Shown: positions 44,582 through 52,942 of the stretch, piece after piece
Numbering within the stretch: position 1 is the first letter of the stretch
How the letters are laid out: each line of letters opens with the position of its first letter
Assembly: GCF_002028425.1 (NCBI RefSeq)
Contig: NZ_CP020042.1
Span: 2,728,001-2,792,000, forward strand
Reading direction: 5' to 3'
DNA length: 64,000 nucleotides
From: Streptomyces katrae
Lineage (GTDB): Bacteria > Actinomycetota > Actinomycetes > Streptomycetales > Streptomycetaceae
Notes under the pieces: generated by a model
What the model saw: only the letters and a program-made list of their open reading frames with translations
The model's database searches: none
What the model was told of the DNA's origin: nothing
Position numbers and translations under genes: made by a program

Positions 44582-45979
44582 ATGCGCGACCAACTGCCCG
44601 AACCGTCCGTCACCGAGGGCCAGCTGCCCCCGGAACCCCTGAGCCACAGTCTCAAGCAGCGCCACCTGACCATGCTGGGCCTCGGCGGCGTGATCGGCGC
44701 CGGGCTCTTCGTCGGCTCCGGCGCCGGCATCGGCATCGCCGGCCCCGCGATCATCTGCTCGTACCTGCTCGCGGGCGCGCTCGCGATGCTGGTGATGCGG
44801 GCCCTCGGCGAGATGTCGGCGGCGATGCCCGCCTCCGGCTCCTTCTCGGTCTACGCGGAGAAGGCCCTGGGGCGCTGGGCCGGCTTCTCGGCGGGCTGGC
44901 TGTACTGGTTCCTGCTGGTCGTGGTGCTCGCCGTGGAGGCGACCGGGGCCGCGAAGATCGCCCACGGCTGGCTGCCGTCGGTGGACCAGTGGGTGTGGGT
45001 GCTGCTGTTCATGGTGGTCTTCACCCTCAGCAACCTCGCCGCCGTGCGGAACTTCGGCGAGTTCGAGTTCTGGTTCGCCGCGCTGAAGGTCGGCGCGATC
45101 GTGCTGTTCCTGGTCCTGGGCACCCTGGCGGTCTTCGGCCTGCTGCCGGACACCGAGCCGGTGGGCCTGGCCAACCTGAGCGGGCAGGGCGGGTTCTTCC
45201 CGAAGGGGATGGGCGGGGTCGTCGCGGGCATGCTCGCGGTCGTCTTCGCCTTCGGCGGCCTGGAGGTCGTCACCATCGCGGCCGCCGAGTCCGACGACCC
45301 GGCCCGGTCGGTGTCGCGGGCGGTGCGCAGCGCGGTGTGGCGCATCCTCTTCTTCTACGTCGGCTCGATGCTGGTGATCGTGACCCTCCTGCCTTGGGAC
45401 TCGCTCAAGCCCGGGGAGAGCCCGTACGTAGCCGTGCTCGACTCGATCGGGATCCCGGCGGCCGGGCAGATCATGAACATCGTGGTGTTCGTGGCGCTGC
45501 TGTCGGCGCTGAACGCGAACCTGTACGGCTCCTCGCGCATGGTCTTCTCGCTGGCCGAACGGGGTGAGGCGCCCAAGGCGCTGCTGAAGGTCTCGGGCGG
45601 CGGGGTGCCGCGGCGGGCGGTGCTGGCTTCCGTGGTCTTCGGGTTCGCGTCGGTGGTGCTGAACCTGCTGTGGCCGGACACGGTCTTCCTCTACATGCTC
45701 AACGCGGTCGGCGCGGTGCTGCTGTTCGTGTGGGCGCTGATCGCGGTCTCGCAGCTGCGGCTGCGGCCCCGGCTGGAACGGGAGATGCCGGAGCGGCTGA
45801 CGCTGCCGATGTGGGCGTTCCCGTACCTGACGTGGGCGGCGCTGCTGGGGATGGCGGCGGTGCTGGTGCTGATGCTCTTCGACGACTCGGCGCGGCCGCA
45901 GCTGCTGTGGTCCTCGGGCGCGGCGGCGGTGGTGCTGCTGGTGGCCGCGTACCGGGAGGTGCGGGCGCGCCGGGGCTGA
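44582..45979 (+). CDS. amino-acid permease, AAT family 2
   Basis: 465 residues, 12 helices. Signature LKQRHLTMLGLGGVIGAGL, VRNFGEFEFWFAALKVGAI, IAAAESDDPARS, GSSRMVFSLAERGEAPKA. Much closer to permease 3 than to permease 1 (the NFGEFEFWFAALK and AAAESDDP blocks are shared). ATG at 44582; upstream in-frame TTG codons at 44531 and 44552 are alternatives without ribosome sites. A terminator separates it from permease 3. Confidence 0.92.
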   Translation: MRDQLPEPSVTEGQLPPEPLSHSLKQRHLTMLGLGGVIGAGLFVGSGAGIGIAGPAIICSYLLAGALAMLVMRALGEMSAAMPASGSFSVYAEKALGRWAGFSAGWLYWFLLVVVLAVEATGAAKIAHGWLPSVDQWVWVLLFMVVFTLSNLAAVRNFGEFEFWFAALKVGAIVLFLVLGTLAVFGLLPDTEPVGLANLSGQGGFFPKGMGGVVAGMLAVVFAFGGLEVVTIAAAESDDPARSVSRAVRSAVWRILFFYVGSMLVIVTLLPWDSLKPGESPYVAVLDSIGIPAAGQIMNIVVFVALLSALNANLYGSSRMVFSLAERGEAPKALLKVSGGGVPRRAVLASVVFGFASVVLNLLWPDTVFLYMLNAVGAVLLFVWALIAVSQLRLRPRLEREMPERLTLPMWAFPYLTWAALLGMAAVLVLMLFDDSARPQLLWSSGAAAVVLLVAAYREVRARRG

Positions 45980-46006
45980 GGCCCCGTCAGTGACGTGTGG
46001 ACGCCG

Positions 46007-46036
46007 AGCGGCCCGGGACGTGTGTCCCGGGCCGCT
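46007..46036 (+). terminator. terminator after permease 2
   Basis: Perfect 13-bp arms AGCGGCCCGGGAC (46007-46019) and GTCCCGGGCCGCT (46024-46036), loop GTGT, followed by TTTCC. Confidence 0.8.
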
Positions 46037-46098
46037 TTCCTTCTGTGCGGGGCGCGGTCACGGCGCGTGAGCCGAGTGTCCGGATGCTGAACAGCAGA

Positions 46099-46115
46099 CG
46101 TCCGATAAACGGACG
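46099..46115. promoter_or_regulatory. dyad CGTCCG-N5-CGGACG before permease 3
   Basis: CGTCCGATAAACGGACG, arms of six with an AT-rich five-base centre, 18 bases before the permease 3 start. The same GTCCG-N5-CGGAC core occurs before asd at 60404-60420. Operator candidate. Confidence 0.5.
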
Positions 46116-46132
46116 CTCGGCAGACTGGGCCC

Positions 46133-47533
46133 ATGAGTCAGAGCACCATCACGCCCCCCGAACTGCGGCCGTCCGCGCCCGGATCCCCCCTCGGCACCGG
46201 CCTCAAGCAGCGCCACCTCTCGATGATCGCCCTCGGCGGGGTCATCGGCGCCGGCCTCTTCGTCGGCTCGGGCGCCGGCATCGCGGCCGCGGGGCCCTCG
46301 ATCGTGCTCGCGTACGCGGTCTCCGGTCTGCTGGTGATGTTCGTGATGCGGATGCTCGGCGAGATGTCGGCGGCCAACCCCGCGTCGGGTTCCTTCTCGG
46401 TGCACGCCGAGCGGGCGATCGGCCCCTGGGCCGGGTTCACGGCGGGCTGGATGTTCTGGACCCTGCTGTGCGTGGGCGTGGCCATCGAGGCCATCGGTGC
46501 CGCGCACATCATGACGGGCTGGTTCCCGGGCACCCCGTCGTGGCTGTGGGTGCTGGTGTTCATGGCGTTGTTCTGCGGCAGCAACCTGGGCGCGGTGCGC
46601 AACTTCGGCGAGTTCGAGTTCTGGTTCGCCGCCCTGAAGATCGGCGCGATCGGGCTGTTCCTGGGCCTGGGCGTGCTGGCCGTCCTGGGCCTGCTGCCCG
46701 GGACCTCCTCCCCCGGCGCCGCCAACCTGGTGCACGACGGCGGGTTCCTCCCCAACGGCGTGGACGGGCTGCTCGTCGGCGTGCTGGCCTCGGTCGTCGC
46801 GTACGGCGGCCTGGAGACGGTGACCATCGCCGCCGCGGAGTCGGACGACCCGGTGCGGGGCGTGGCCAGGGCGGTGCGGACCACCATGTGGCGGATCGCG
46901 ATCGTCTACGTCGGCTCGATGCTGGTGATCGTCACCCTGCTGCCCTGGAACGACCCGGCGGTCAGCGGCCACGGTCCGTACGCCGCGACCCTGGACCACC
47001 TGGGCATCCCGGCGGCCGGCCAGATCATGAACGTGGTCATCCTGGCCGCCCTGCTGTCGGCGATGAACGCCAACATCTACGGCTCCTCGCGCATGGCCCA
47101 CTCGCTGGTCTCCCGGGGCCAGGGGCCCAAGGCGCTGGCCAAGGTCTCGGGCGGGGTGCCGCGCCGGGCGGTGCTGGCCTCCAGCGGGTTCGGGTTCGTC
47201 ACGGTCCTGCTGTCGTACTGGTACCCGGACACCCTGTTCGCCTGGCTGCTGAACATGGTCGGCGGGGTCATCCTCGTCGTCTGGGGCTTCATCGCCGTCT
47301 CGCAGTTCGTGCTGCGCCGACGGCTGGAGCGGGAGGCGCCCGGGAAGCTGACCGTGCGGATGTGGGGCTTCCCGTACCTGACGTGGCTGGCGCTGGCCGG
47401 GGTGGCCGGGGTGCTGGTGCTGATGGCCGTCGGCGAGGACACCCGGACGCAGGTGCTGTTCACCGGCGGGCTCGCGGCGGCGCTGGCGGCGACCGGGTAC
47501 CTGATGCAGCGCCGGGCGGCGGCCCGGACCTGA
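46133..47533 (+). CDS. amino-acid permease, AAT family 3
   Basis: 466 residues, 12 helices. LKQRHLSMIALGGVIGAGL, VRNFGEFEFWFAALKIGAI, IAAAESDDPVRG and GSSRMAHSLVSRGQGPKA. Probably arose by duplication with permease 2. ATG at 46133; no strong ribosome site. It has its own upstream dyad and its own terminator, so the three permeases are probably regulated separately despite their order. Confidence 0.92.
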   Translation: MSQSTITPPELRPSAPGSPLGTGLKQRHLSMIALGGVIGAGLFVGSGAGIAAAGPSIVLAYAVSGLLVMFVMRMLGEMSAANPASGSFSVHAERAIGPWAGFTAGWMFWTLLCVGVAIEAIGAAHIMTGWFPGTPSWLWVLVFMALFCGSNLGAVRNFGEFEFWFAALKIGAIGLFLGLGVLAVLGLLPGTSSPGAANLVHDGGFLPNGVDGLLVGVLASVVAYGGLETVTIAAAESDDPVRGVARAVRTTMWRIAIVYVGSMLVIVTLLPWNDPAVSGHGPYAATLDHLGIPAAGQIMNVVILAALLSAMNANIYGSSRMAHSLVSRGQGPKALAKVSGGVPRRAVLASSGFGFVTVLLSYWYPDTLFAWLLNMVGGVILVVWGFIAVSQFVLRRRLEREAPGKLTVRMWGFPYLTWLALAGVAGVLVLMAVGEDTRTQVLFTGGLAAALAATGYLMQRRAAART

Positions 47534-47560
47534 CGGCCCGGCGGCTCCCCGGCCCCTTTT

Positions 47561-47595
47561 GAGGCGGACCCCGTGTGCGACACGGGATCCGCCTC
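47561..47595 (+). terminator. terminator after permease 3
   Basis: Arms GAGGCGGACCCCGTGT (47561-47576) and ACACGGGATCCGCCTC (47580-47595), one C-A mismatch, loop GCG. It insulates the sodF promoter. Confidence 0.75.
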
Positions 47596-47642
47596 TCTTC
47601 GTACCCAGGCAACCCTTACGTGTGAGCGGGAACAGATACTGC

Positions 47643-47648
47643 TAGCGT
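47643..47648 (+). promoter_or_regulatory. sodF -10 element
   Basis: TAGCGT preceded by TGC (extended -10), 58 bases before the sodF start; the Nur-type site begins 5 bases downstream. Confidence 0.5.
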
Positions 47649-47652
47649 GCAG

Positions 47653-47669
47653 TTGCGCATTAGTTGCAA
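47653..47669 (+). promoter_or_regulatory. Nur box (nickel-dependent repressor operator) of sodF
   Basis: TTGCGC-ATTAG-TTGCAA. This matches the published Nur consensus TTGCAA-N5-TTGCAA at 10 of 12 positions. In S. coelicolor nickel-bound Nur represses sodF here, switching the cell to nickel SodN. It covers the predicted transcription start region. Confidence 0.8.
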
Positions 47670-47705
47670 TAAGCGATTGGCACGCTGAGGGGACCGGACA
47701 CACGC

Positions 47706-48362
47706 ATGGCCATCTACACGCTTCCTGAGCTTCCTTACGACTACGCGGCGCTCGAGCCAGTGATCAACCCGCAGATCATCGAGCTGCACCACGACAAGCA
47801 CCACGCGGCCTACGTCACGGGCGCCAACACCACGCTGGAACAGCTGGCGGAGGCACGCGACAAGGAGAACTGGGGCGCGCTCAACGGGCTGGAGAAGAAC
47901 CTGGCGTTCCACCTCTCCGGCCACATCCTGCACAGCATCTACTGGAACAACATGGCGAGCCCGAAGACCGGTGAGGGCGGCGGCGAGCCGACCGCGGCCG
48001 ACGGGGTGGGCGACCTCGCGGACGCGATCACCGAATCCTTCGGCTCCTTCGAGAAGTTCAAGAAGCAGCTGACCTTCGCGTCCTCCGCGACGCAGGGCTC
48101 CGGCTGGGGCGTGCTGGCGTACGAGCCCGTCAGCGGGCGCCTGGTCGTCGAGCAGGTCTACGACCACCAGGGCAACGTGGGCGTGGCGAGCACGCCGATC
48201 CTGGTCTTCGACGCCTGGGAGCACGCCTTCTACCTGCAGTACAAGAACCAGAAGGTGGACTTCATCGAGGCCATGTGGAACGTCGTCAACTGGCAGGACG
48301 TGGCCAGGCGCTACGCCGACGCCAAGGCGAACACCCCGCTGCTGATCCCCGTCAAGGGCTGA
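47706..48362 (+). CDS. sodF: iron(-zinc) superoxide dismutase
   Basis: 218 residues. Dismutates superoxide in the cytosol. Metal ligands: His28 ([11 protein letters not shown]), His76 ([11 protein letters not shown]), and the Asp/His of [13 protein letters not shown]. Length typical of Fe/Mn-SOD. ATG at 47706; GAGGGG lies about 12 bases upstream. Followed by a 3' UTR ending in a strong hairpin. Regulated by a Nur box in the promoter. Confidence 0.97.
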   Translation: MAIYTLPELPYDYAALEPVINPQIIELHHDKHHAAYVTGANTTLEQLAEARDKENWGALNGLEKNLAFHLSGHILHSIYWNNMASPKTGEGGGEPTAADGVGDLADAITESFGSFEKFKKQLTFASSATQGSGWGVLAYEPVSGRLVVEQVYDHQGNVGVASTPILVFDAWEHAFYLQYKNQKVDFIEAMWNVVNWQDVARRYADAKANTPLLIPVKG

Positions 48363-48475
48363 CCGGCACCCCGTAGACCGCCCGCCTCGTGATCGTCTTC
48401 TCAGCCTTCGCGTGCGGGCGTGCAGAGCGGAAGACCCCCGTGAGGACGTGACTCACGGGGGTCTTCCGTCTGTAC
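48363..48475 (+). ncRNA. possible s-SodF small RNA from the sodF 3' UTR
   Basis: In S. coelicolor a stable fragment of about 90 bases is cleaved from the sodF 3' UTR (s-SodF) and base-pairs with sodN mRNA. Here about 65 bases of non-coding sequence lie between the sodF stop and a perfect 17-bp terminator. I could not test pairing because sodN is not in the window, so this is inferred from position and family knowledge only. Confidence 0.45.
48428..48468 (+). terminator. sodF terminator
   Basis: Perfect 17-bp arms CGGAAGACCCCCGTGAG (48428-48444) and CTCACGGGGGTCTTCCG (48452-48468), seven-base loop; next gene converges. Confidence 0.85.
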
Positions 48476-48488
48476 CGGGGGGGTGCGA

Positions 48489-49136
48489 CTACTCGAAGCT
48501 GGGGCCCTTGGTGCGGGTGCGCTTGATCTCGTAGAAACCCGGGGTCGAGGCGACCAGCAGCGTGCCGTCCCACAGGCGGGCGGCGGCCTCGCCGCGCGGG
48601 GCCGGGGTGACGACGGGACCGAAGAAGGCGACCTCCTCGCCGTCGGCGCCGGGCACGGAGATCACCGGGGTGCCGACCTCCTGGCCGACGCGCTCGATGC
48701 CGTCGTTGTGGGAGTCGCGCAGCACCTGGTCGTACTCGTCGGAGTCGGCGTAGGCGAGCAGCTCGGCCGGCAGGCCGACCTCCTCCAGGGCGTCGGCGAT
48801 GACCTCGCGGGTCGCTCCGCGGTCCTCGTTGTGGATCTTCGTGCCGAGAGCCGTGTACAGCTTGCCGGTGATCTCCTCGCCGAACTTCTGCTGGGCGGCG
48901 ATCACCACGCGCACCGGGGCCCAGCCCTTGGGGCCGAGGAGCTCGCGGTAGCGCTCGGGCAGCTCGTCGAGCTTGTCCTCGTTGAGCACGGCCAGGCTCA
49001 TCACGTGCCAGCGGACCTCGACGTCACGGACCTTCTCGACCTCGAGCATCCACCGGGAGGTCATCCAGGCCCAGGGGCAGAGCGGGTCGAACCAGAAGTC
49101 GACCGGGGTCTTCTCGCGCACCTGGGTGTCGGTCAT
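48489..49136 (-). CDS. DsbA-family protein, Rv2466c-like mycothiol-linked reductase
   Basis: 215 residues. Thioredoxin-like fold with helical insertion. DFWFDPLCPWAWMTSRW, HVMSLAVLNE, GTPVISVPG and KRTRTKGPSFE match the mycobacterial Rv2466c family (mycothiol-dependent nitroreductase/oxidoreductase). The active site is Cys20-Pro-Trp-Ala23: the second Cys of the usual CPWC is Ala, so it would need mycothiol as resolving thiol. ATG at 49136 with GAGGAGA upstream; 126 bases divergent from pepN. Confidence 0.88.
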   Translation of the reverse strand: MTDTQVREKTPVDFWFDPLCPWAWMTSRWMLEVEKVRDVEVRWHVMSLAVLNEDKLDELPERYRELLGPKGWAPVRVVIAAQQKFGEEITGKLYTALGTKIHNEDRGATREVIADALEEVGLPAELLAYADSDEYDQVLRDSHNDGIERVGQEVGTPVISVPGADGEEVAFFGPVVTPAPRGEAAARLWDGTLLVASTPGFYEIKRTRTKGPSFE

Positions 49137-49262
49137 GTCTCTCCTCGGGTCACATGGGGCGTCTGTGCTCAGGTTCCTCCTGGCCAACCGGGCCGCAGCC
49201 GCACGCATTCCCTCCGTGGGAGGATTCGGCCGAAGAAGCGATCACGCACGAAGGAGTGCCAC

Positions 49263-51809
49263 GTGCCCGGTGAGAATCTGTCCCGCGACGAAGCCCGCGC
49301 GCGGGCCGAGCTGCTGTCCGTCGACGGGTACGAGGTGGTCCTCGACCTGAGGTCCGCGGTGGACGAGGCCGAACCGGCCGAGGGCCCCCGGACCTTCCGC
49401 TCGGTGACGACCGTGCGCTTCCGCGCCGCGGTCCCGGGCGCCTCCTCGTTCGCCGACCTGATCGCCCCGTCCGTGAACGCGGTCACCCTCAACGGCCGCG
49501 CCCTGGACCCGGCCGCCGTCTTCGACGGGGCGCGCATCGCCCTGGACGGCCTGGCCGCCGAGAACGTCCTGGTGGTCGACGCGAACTGCGCGTACAGCCG
49601 CACCGGCGAGGGCATGCACCGCTTCGTCGACCCGGAGGACGGCGAGGTCTACCTCTACACCCAGTACGAGCCGGCGGACGCGCGGCGGGTGTACGCGAAC
49701 TTCGAACAGCCCGACCTGAAGGCCCCCTACCGCTTCGAGGTGACCGCTCCCGAGGGCTGGACGGTCTGGAGCAACGGCGCGGAGGAGTCCCGCGAGGGAG
49801 GGGTGTGGCGCTTCGCGGAGACCGCGCCGATCTCCACGTACATCACCTGCGTGGTGGCGGGCCCGTACCACTACGTCACGGACACCTACACGCGCGGGGA
49901 CCTGACGATCCCGCTGGGCGCGATGTGCCGCAAGGGGCTGGCGAGGCACTTCGACGCGGACGACGTCTTCCTCGTCACCAAGCAGGGCTTCGACCTCTTC
50001 CACGAGATCTTCGACTACCCCTACCCCTTCGGGAAGTACGACCAGGCCTTCGTGCCCGAGTACAACCTCGGCGCCATGGAGAACCCGGGCATGGTGACCT
50101 TCCGCGAGGAGTACATCTTCCGCGGCAAGGTGACGCAGGCCTCGTACGAGCGGCGCGCCAACGTCATCCTGCACGAGATGGCGCACATGTGGTTCGGCGA
50201 CCTGGTCACCATGAAGTGGTGGGACGACCTGTGGCTGAAGGAGTCCTTCGCCGACTTCATGGGCTCCTTCGGGCTGGTCGAGGCCACCCGCTTCGACCAG
50301 GCCTGGGTCACCTTCGCCAACAACCGCAAGGCGTGGGCCTACCGGGCCGACCAGCTGCCGTCCACCCACCCGATCACGGCCGACATCCGTGACCTGGAGG
50401 ACGCCAAGCTGAACTTCGACGGGATCACCTACGCCAAGGGCGCGGCCGTGCTCAAGCAGCTCGTCGCGTACGTGGGCCGGGAGGCGTTCCTGGACGGCGC
50501 GCGGCGCTACTTCAAGGCGCACGCGTACGGCAACACCACCCTGGACGACCTGCTGTCGGTACTCGGCGAGGTCTCCGGGCGGGACATGGCCGAGTGGTCG
50601 CGGGCCTGGCTGCAGACGGCGGGCGTCAACGCGCTGACCCCGCAGGTCACCACGGACGCGGCCGGCCGGCTGACCGAGCTGGCCGTGGTGCAGGAGGGCG
50701 ACGAGCTGCGTCCCCACCGGGTGGCGGTGGGCCTGTACCGGCTGGAGGCCGACGGCTCGCTGGTGCGCTACGCGCGGGCCGAGGCCGACGTGGCGGGCGT
50801 GCGCACGGTGGTCGGGGAGCTGGCCGGGCTGGAGCGGCCCGACCTGGTCCTGGTCAACGACGACGACCTCACGTACTGCAAGATCCGCTTCGACGAGGCC
50901 TCGCTGGCCACGCTCCGCGGCCACCTGGGCGACCTCACCGACCCGCTGGCCCGCGCCCTGTGCTGGTCGGCGCTGTGGAACCTGACGCGGGACGCGCTGA
51001 TGCCGGCCCGGGACTTCCTGTCGCTGGTGCTGGCCCACGCCGGCCGCGAGAGCGACGTCGGCGTGCTCCAGCAGCTGCACGCGCAGGCCCTGAGCGCGGT
51101 CACCCACTACGCGGCGCCCGACTGGCGCGAGCAGGGCGGCCGGGAGCTCGCGGCGGGCGCGCTGCACGAACTGCGGCTGGCCGAGCCGGGCTCCGAGCAC
51201 CAGCTGACCTGGGCCCGCTTCTTCGCGGCGAGCGCGGTCAGCGAGGGCGACTTCCAGCTGCTGCTGGGGCTGCTGGAGGGTTCGGCGCGGATCGACGGGC
51301 TGGAGGTCGACCAGGAGCTGCGCTGGGACTTCCTGCTGCCGCTGGCCGCGCACGGTGTGGTGGACGAGTCGGTGCTCGCGGCCGAGCTGGTCCGCGATGA
51401 CACCGCCTCGGGCAAGCGGCACCAGGTGCGCTGCCTGGCCGCGCGGCCCTCGGCGGCGGTCAAGGACCAGGCGTGGGCGGTGGTGGTCGAGTCGGACGTG
51501 CTGTCGAACGCGCTGGTCGAGGCGACCATCAGCGGAATGCAGCAGTCCTCGCAGCGGGACCTGCTCGCGCCGTACGCGGCACGGTACTTCGAGGTGATCG
51601 AGCGGGTCTGGGCGGAGCGGTCGATCCAGATCGGCATCGACGTGGTGAAGGGGCTGTACCCGATGCTCCAGGACTCGCAGGCCACCGTCGAGGCGACGGA
51701 CGCCTGGCTGGCGGCCCGCCCCGACGCGGCCCCCGCGCTGCGCCGCCTGGTCCTGGAGTCCCGCGACGACCTGGCCCGGGCCCTGCGGGCCCAGTCCCGC
51801 GACGCGTAG
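49263..51809 (+). CDS. pepN: M1-family aminopeptidase N, copy 1
   Basis: 848 residues. Zinc aminopeptidase that trims N-terminal residues from peptides. GAMENPGMV (substrate N-terminus recognition), HEMAHMWFG with zinc ligands His304 and His308, catalytic Glu305 and distal zinc ligand Glu327 (LKESFAD). No signal peptide, so cytosolic. GTG at 49263 with AAGGAG six bases upstream; an open frame further upstream overlaps the divergent DsbA gene and is not coding. A second copy starts at 61703. Confidence 0.95.
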   Translation: MPGENLSRDEARARAELLSVDGYEVVLDLRSAVDEAEPAEGPRTFRSVTTVRFRAAVPGASSFADLIAPSVNAVTLNGRALDPAAVFDGARIALDGLAAENVLVVDANCAYSRTGEGMHRFVDPEDGEVYLYTQYEPADARRVYANFEQPDLKAPYRFEVTAPEGWTVWSNGAEESREGGVWRFAETAPISTYITCVVAGPYHYVTDTYTRGDLTIPLGAMCRKGLARHFDADDVFLVTKQGFDLFHEIFDYPYPFGKYDQAFVPEYNLGAMENPGMVTFREEYIFRGKVTQASYERRANVILHEMAHMWFGDLVTMKWWDDLWLKESFADFMGSFGLVEATRFDQAWVTFANNRKAWAYRADQLPSTHPITADIRDLEDAKLNFDGITYAKGAAVLKQLVAYVGREAFLDGARRYFKAHAYGNTTLDDLLSVLGEVSGRDMAEWSRAWLQTAGVNALTPQVTTDAAGRLTELAVVQEGDELRPHRVAVGLYRLEADGSLVRYARAEADVAGVRTVVGELAGLERPDLVLVNDDDLTYCKIRFDEASLATLRGHLGDLTDPLARALCWSALWNLTRDALMPARDFLSLVLAHAGRESDVGVLQQLHAQALSAVTHYAAPDWREQGGRELAAGALHELRLAEPGSEHQLTWARFFAASAVSEGDFQLLLGLLEGSARIDGLEVDQELRWDFLLPLAAHGVVDESVLAAELVRDDTASGKRHQVRCLAARPSAAVKDQAWAVVVESDVLSNALVEATISGMQQSSQRDLLAPYAARYFEVIERVWAERSIQIGIDVVKGLYPMLQDSQATVEATDAWLAARPDAAPALRRLVLESRDDLARALRAQSRDA

Positions 51810-51819
51810 CCCCGGGGCT

Positions 51820-51857
51820 GCCGCTGCGCGGGGCTGCTCCCCGCCCCGCGCAGCGGC
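51820..51857 (+). terminator. pepN copy 1 terminator
   Basis: Perfect 15-bp arms GCCGCTGCGCGGGGC (51820-51834) and GCCCCGCGCAGCGGC (51843-51857), loop of eight, just past the pepN stop. Confidence 0.85.
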
Positions 51858-51979
51858 GCCCGCGCCCGGCAGCGCCATCGGCAGTCGAACGCGCGTACTT
51901 TAGCCCCATCTTGTCCGGATTTGTCGACGAGTGTGTAACAGGCGTTAGCAAGGCCATGGCCTGAGGGAATCACCGCGTC

Positions 51980-52942
51980 ATGAACCAGAACGCACCCCTC
52001 CCCCTCGCCCACCTCACCGCCAGCCGCCCCCGCGTGCTGACCCTCGCCCAGCTGCGCGAGCACGGCGTCAGTGCCGCCGAGGCCGCCGGACGGCCGTGGC
52101 AGCAGGTGCTGCCCGGGGTGTTCCTGCTGCACGCCGGCCCCGCGACGAGCGAGGAGCGCCTGCACGCCGCCCTCCTGTACGCGGGCAAGCGCGGCAACGG
52201 CGAGGCCATGATCACCGGGCTGGCCGCACTCGCGCTCTACCGGTTCTCCTCCACCCCCGCCCTGCTCTCCCTCTCGCACATCGACGTCCTGGTCCCGAAC
52301 ACCCGCCGCCTGCGCTCCACCGGCGACGTGCGCATCGTGCGCTCCCACACCCCGCCCCGCCCGCTGGAGGTGACCGGGGTGCCGGTGGCGCCGGTGGCGC
52401 GGGCCGTGGCCGACGCCGTCGCCCAGCTGGACGACGCCACAGTGGTGCGCCGCATTCTCAGCGAGGCCGTCCGCGCCGGACACTGCGAACCGGCCGCCGT
52501 GGTGCGGGAGCTGACGGTGGCCCGGCTGCTGAACCGGCCGCACGTGATCGACGCCGTGGAGTCCCTGCTGGCCGAGGGCCGGGCCCTCGCCGAGGACCGG
52601 CTGTACCAGCTCGTACGCGGTTACGAGCTCCCCGAGCCGGTCTGGAACGTGGACCTGCGGCTGCCCGGCGGCCCGCACCTGGGCGGGGTGGACGCGTACT
52701 GGCCCGAGCAGGCGGTGGCCATCGAGATCGACACCCGGGCCCCGCGCCAGGGGGAGGACGAGGACTTCGCCGAGGCGGTGCGCAAGCGGGAGACCCTGGA
52801 GCGGCTCGGCGTGACCATCCTCTACCTGACCCCGCGCAAGCTGCGCGACTGGCCCGAGCAGCAGGCCGCGGTCGTCCGGACCGCCCTGACGGCGTCCTGC
52901 GACCGCGAACCCGCCGCCTACCTGGTGGTACTGCCCCGGTGA
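51980..52942 (+). CDS. AbiEi-like / DUF559-type nuclease-fold protein, unpaired
   Basis: 320 residues. The N-terminal half resembles the AbiEi antitoxin-type winged-helix region (VLTLAQLREHGVSAAEAAGR and LPGVFLLHAG); the C-terminal 90 residues look like the DUF559/Vsr fold, with Asp238 (GGVDAYWPEQ), Glu249 and Asp251 (AIEID) and a downstream RKRETLERLGVTILYL. The usual signature is incomplete, so nuclease activity is uncertain. No AbiEii toxin gene is adjacent. ATG at 51980. Its 3' end overlaps the converging oxidase gene by 25 bases. Possibly a housekeeping relic rather than a toxin-antitoxin system. Confidence 0.65.
   Translation: MNQNAPLPLAHLTASRPRVLTLAQLREHGVSAAEAAGRPWQQVLPGVFLLHAGPATSEERLHAALLYAGKRGNGEAMITGLAALALYRFSSTPALLSLSHIDVLVPNTRRLRSTGDVRIVRSHTPPRPLEVTGVPVAPVARAVADAVAQLDDATVVRRILSEAVRAGHCEPAAVVRELTVARLLNRPHVIDAVESLLAEGRALAEDRLYQLVRGYELPEPVWNVDLRLPGGPHLGGVDAYWPEQAVAIEIDTRAPRQGEDEDFAEAVRKRETLERLGVTILYLTPRKLRDWPEQQAAVVRTALTASCDREPAAYLVVLPR

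Noticed and set aside
49242-51878. Minus-strand frame opposite pepN copy 1
   Set aside because: Overlaps a gene with intact zinc motif and ribosome site; its own translation has no motif.
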